DNA of 64,000 bases from Ligustrum vulgare (taxonomy: Eukaryota; Streptophyta; Magnoliopsida; Lamiales; Oleaceae): NCBI GenBank assembly GCA_963555705.1, contig OY743174.1, forward strand, positions 56,380,234 through 56,444,233. Direction: 5' to 3'. The notes below the pieces were generated by a model. That model was not told the origin of the DNA. It worked only from the letters and a program-made list of their open reading frames with translations, and searched no databases. Positions 62,139 through 64,000 of the stretch are shown here, piece after piece. Within the stretch, counting starts at the first letter, position 1. The number at the start of each line of letters is the position of its first letter. Both the position numbers and the translations under genes were made by a program.

Positions 62139-62665
62139 AATGTTAATGCGATTAATTTTTGTTAAATATTTTATTATGCACTTTAGAACTCCAGAATAAA
62201 CTTTTTTTTTAAAACTCATTTTCAACCATATATTTTATTAATAAAATAATCTACAAATAAATTCAATTTTTTTTTACTTATTAATCACAAATTCTTCATA
62301 AAAATTACAATTACAAACCACATTATTTGAACTAATTGGTCACAAATAGGAGTTTAATATGTTAGGGACTAAATACGCCAAACGTATATGGACTTAATGT
62401 GTTAGGGACTAAGTACGCCAAACGTTTGAAGGTTACAAACTAAATATGCCAAACATGACATTAATATATTAGGGACTATTATCGCAAGAAACTCAAAGGT
62501 TATGAATCATTTGTACTATTTACACATTTTTAACGGTAGAAACTAACGGAATCTAATATTAAGGACCATTTTCGCAACGTTTGGTGATTTTGGGGGGTAT
62601 AAATGCCAAAATCTAAACGTTTGAGACCATTTTTACAAGAAACCCTAAGGTTGGAGACCATTTAT
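62139..62665. repeat. Right arm of the long inverted repeat
   Basis: Reverse-complement partner of 53530-54056, separated from it by the foldback and CACTA insertions. It begins directly at the CACTA target duplication. Confidence 0.8.
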
Positions 62666-63193
62666 AATTTTTTCTTAACTAATCATTATGTGGTAGCATT
62701 ATTCATACTTTTATAAGCACTTTTTTTTTTTAAAAAAAAGTAGTTTCTCAAGATAAATTATTGAGATAGTAAATGACGACGACGACAACAACAAAAAATA
62801 ACTTAATATCTATGTCATGAAAATATGCATTTTTCCTTCAACATAAAAAAATCTTGGTGCTAGCTTTGAATGATGAAATATATATATATATATATTTATT
62901 GATTTTGCTATATTTACATAATGAGTTACAGATTCACACAATGATTAATTATATCAAGTGAAAAAAATTCTCCTCTCTTCTTGACATATCATCTGTACGT
63001 AAATTATTGTGTAACTTCATTATAAACAAGGAGCATTAATTATTCATTTTTATTTTCATAAAAATATACCTATCCAAAAACATGGAGACGTGGTAACAGG
63101 CAATTTTTTCATTAGAAGTTAGAACAAACAAAACTTCAATTTGTAAATATACGATGAAATTAAAAATCAGAATCAATGGACATATTTCTGATT
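62666..63193. other. Intergenic, 3' flank of the kinase pseudogene
   Basis: AT-rich, with a TA run at 62878-62896. No gene is seen. Confidence 0.5.
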
Positions 63194-64000
63194 TTAATAC
63201 AATAACTGAATGATCAGTAGGTTCTTCAATAATCTTCGACTGTGAGGAAAATAAGTCCACTTTATGAACTTGTATATTGGATCCAAATTGGCTATAGGCA
63301 GCACTGGAATCTTAAAATTTATAAATGGCATCAATGCTGATAAATTCATGAAAATAAATGGATAATCCAATAGCATGTTCGCCGTCCATCTCTGATACTC
63401 ATTCTTTACCAAGCACAATTTCAAGAAATCTGCAGCGCAATACGAAGAATTTTGTGGAATACGAGGATGACCAAACTTAAATTCATGGATCAAATCTCGT
63501 GCATTCCCACTAGTCCAAAGGGGTTTTCCACTTTCCCCGTGATCATTTCCACAATAATGCAACCAGGAGACCATATATCAGTAATTGGCATGTGTATCCC
63601 TTTAGATAGAGATTCTGGGGATGCATAGTGCATTGCGCTTCTGTTGAAGGTCGATGACCCGGGAATAAACTCTTCTTCCTCTTCAATTCTCTTGGCCATT
63701 CCAAAATCTGCTTTCTTGAGATTGTGTATTTTACTGCCATGTTCATTGAGGAAAACGAGAATATTTTCTGGTTTCATATCACAATGAACAAACCATTTCT
63801 TATGAACGTGAGAAAGACCCTTAAACAGCATAAAACTGTAACATGCAACGTGAGATTCTGGGATTTTTCATCCATACTTTTTTATCAGATCAGCGAGGGA
63901 TCCACCTGGAGCCTATTCAAGGTGAAGATTGAAGACATCTCTATTGTTTTCGAAACTTATATCTACTCCAAAACACTGGATGATTTTCGGGCAACCTCTC
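63194..64000 (-). pseudogene. MAPKKK-like protein kinase, broken, cut by the window edge
   Basis: Read from the right edge: an N-lobe piece with IIQCFGVD, an APGGSLADLI segment (about 63910), then HCDMKPENILV (catalytic loop with Cys in place of the HRD arginine, about 63765), DFGMAK (about 63705), an ASPESL activation-segment end (about 63620), DIWSPGCIIVEMITG (about 63570), a -1 frameshift, and in the next frame PLWTSGNARDLI, AADFLKLCLVK and RWTANMLLDYPFIF, ending at 63194. Besides the frameshift near 63545 there is a TAG before APGGS and a TGA after LIKKYG. The layout is that of single-exon MAPKKK17/18/20-type genes. The glycine loop lies outside the window. It is homologous to 30660-31117. 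Confidence 0.82.

Noticed and set aside
1..64000. CRISPR array, bacterial operon or phage features
   Set aside because: The sequence is clearly plant nuclear DNA. Tandem repeats present are not spacer-repeat arrays.

Overview
The window reads as nuclear DNA of a eudicot plant. It is very AT-rich, has two intron-rich genes with GT-AG junctions whose products match angiosperm families, and is otherwise packed with plant transposable elements. The species cannot be named from the sequence.

Two host genes look intact, both on the minus strand. At 7040-15381 a 19-exon gene can be spliced in one continuous frame to a 950-residue leucine-rich-repeat receptor kinase of the HPCA1 (At5g49760) type. 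At 40756-45615 a 9-exon gene can be spliced to a 733-residue ferric reductase of the FRO6/FRO7 type. In Arabidopsis the FRO6, FRO7 and HPCA1 loci are near neighbours (At5g49730, At5g49740, At5g49760), so this looks like conserved gene order stretched by about 25 kb of inserted repeats. Two broken MAPKKK-like kinase copies lie at 30.7-31.1 kb (+) and 63.2-64.0 kb (-, running off the edge).

Layout: 0-7 kb holds MITEs, a Helitron candidate and a 1.75 kb hAT element with a decayed transposase. 7-15.4 kb is the receptor kinase gene. 16-21.5 kb is intergenic with a hAT remnant and a Helitron 3' end. 21.6-26.8 kb is a decayed Copia element. 27.4-30.5 kb is a Gypsy (Athila-like) remnant with tandem duplications and microsatellites. 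30.7-35.9 kb is a kinase fragment followed by a 57-bp tandem repeat that has been split by a minus-strand Copia (one of its LTRs split in turn by a solo LTR) and by a miniature LTR element (TRIM). 36.0-39.4 kb is an internally deleted Copia with both LTRs. 40.7-45.6 kb is the FRO gene. 48.8-52 kb holds a hAT MITE and a solo LTR carrying another MITE. 53.2-62.7 kb is a nest: a long inverted repeat, a foldback element, and a 7.6 kb CACTA transposon with decayed TNP2 and TNPA-like genes.

Many insertions keep clear target-site duplications, so the order of events can be read. Premature stops in the retroelement and transposase genes are mostly of the kind made by cytosine deamination (TGG to TGA, CAA to TAA), as expected of long-silenced, methylated elements.
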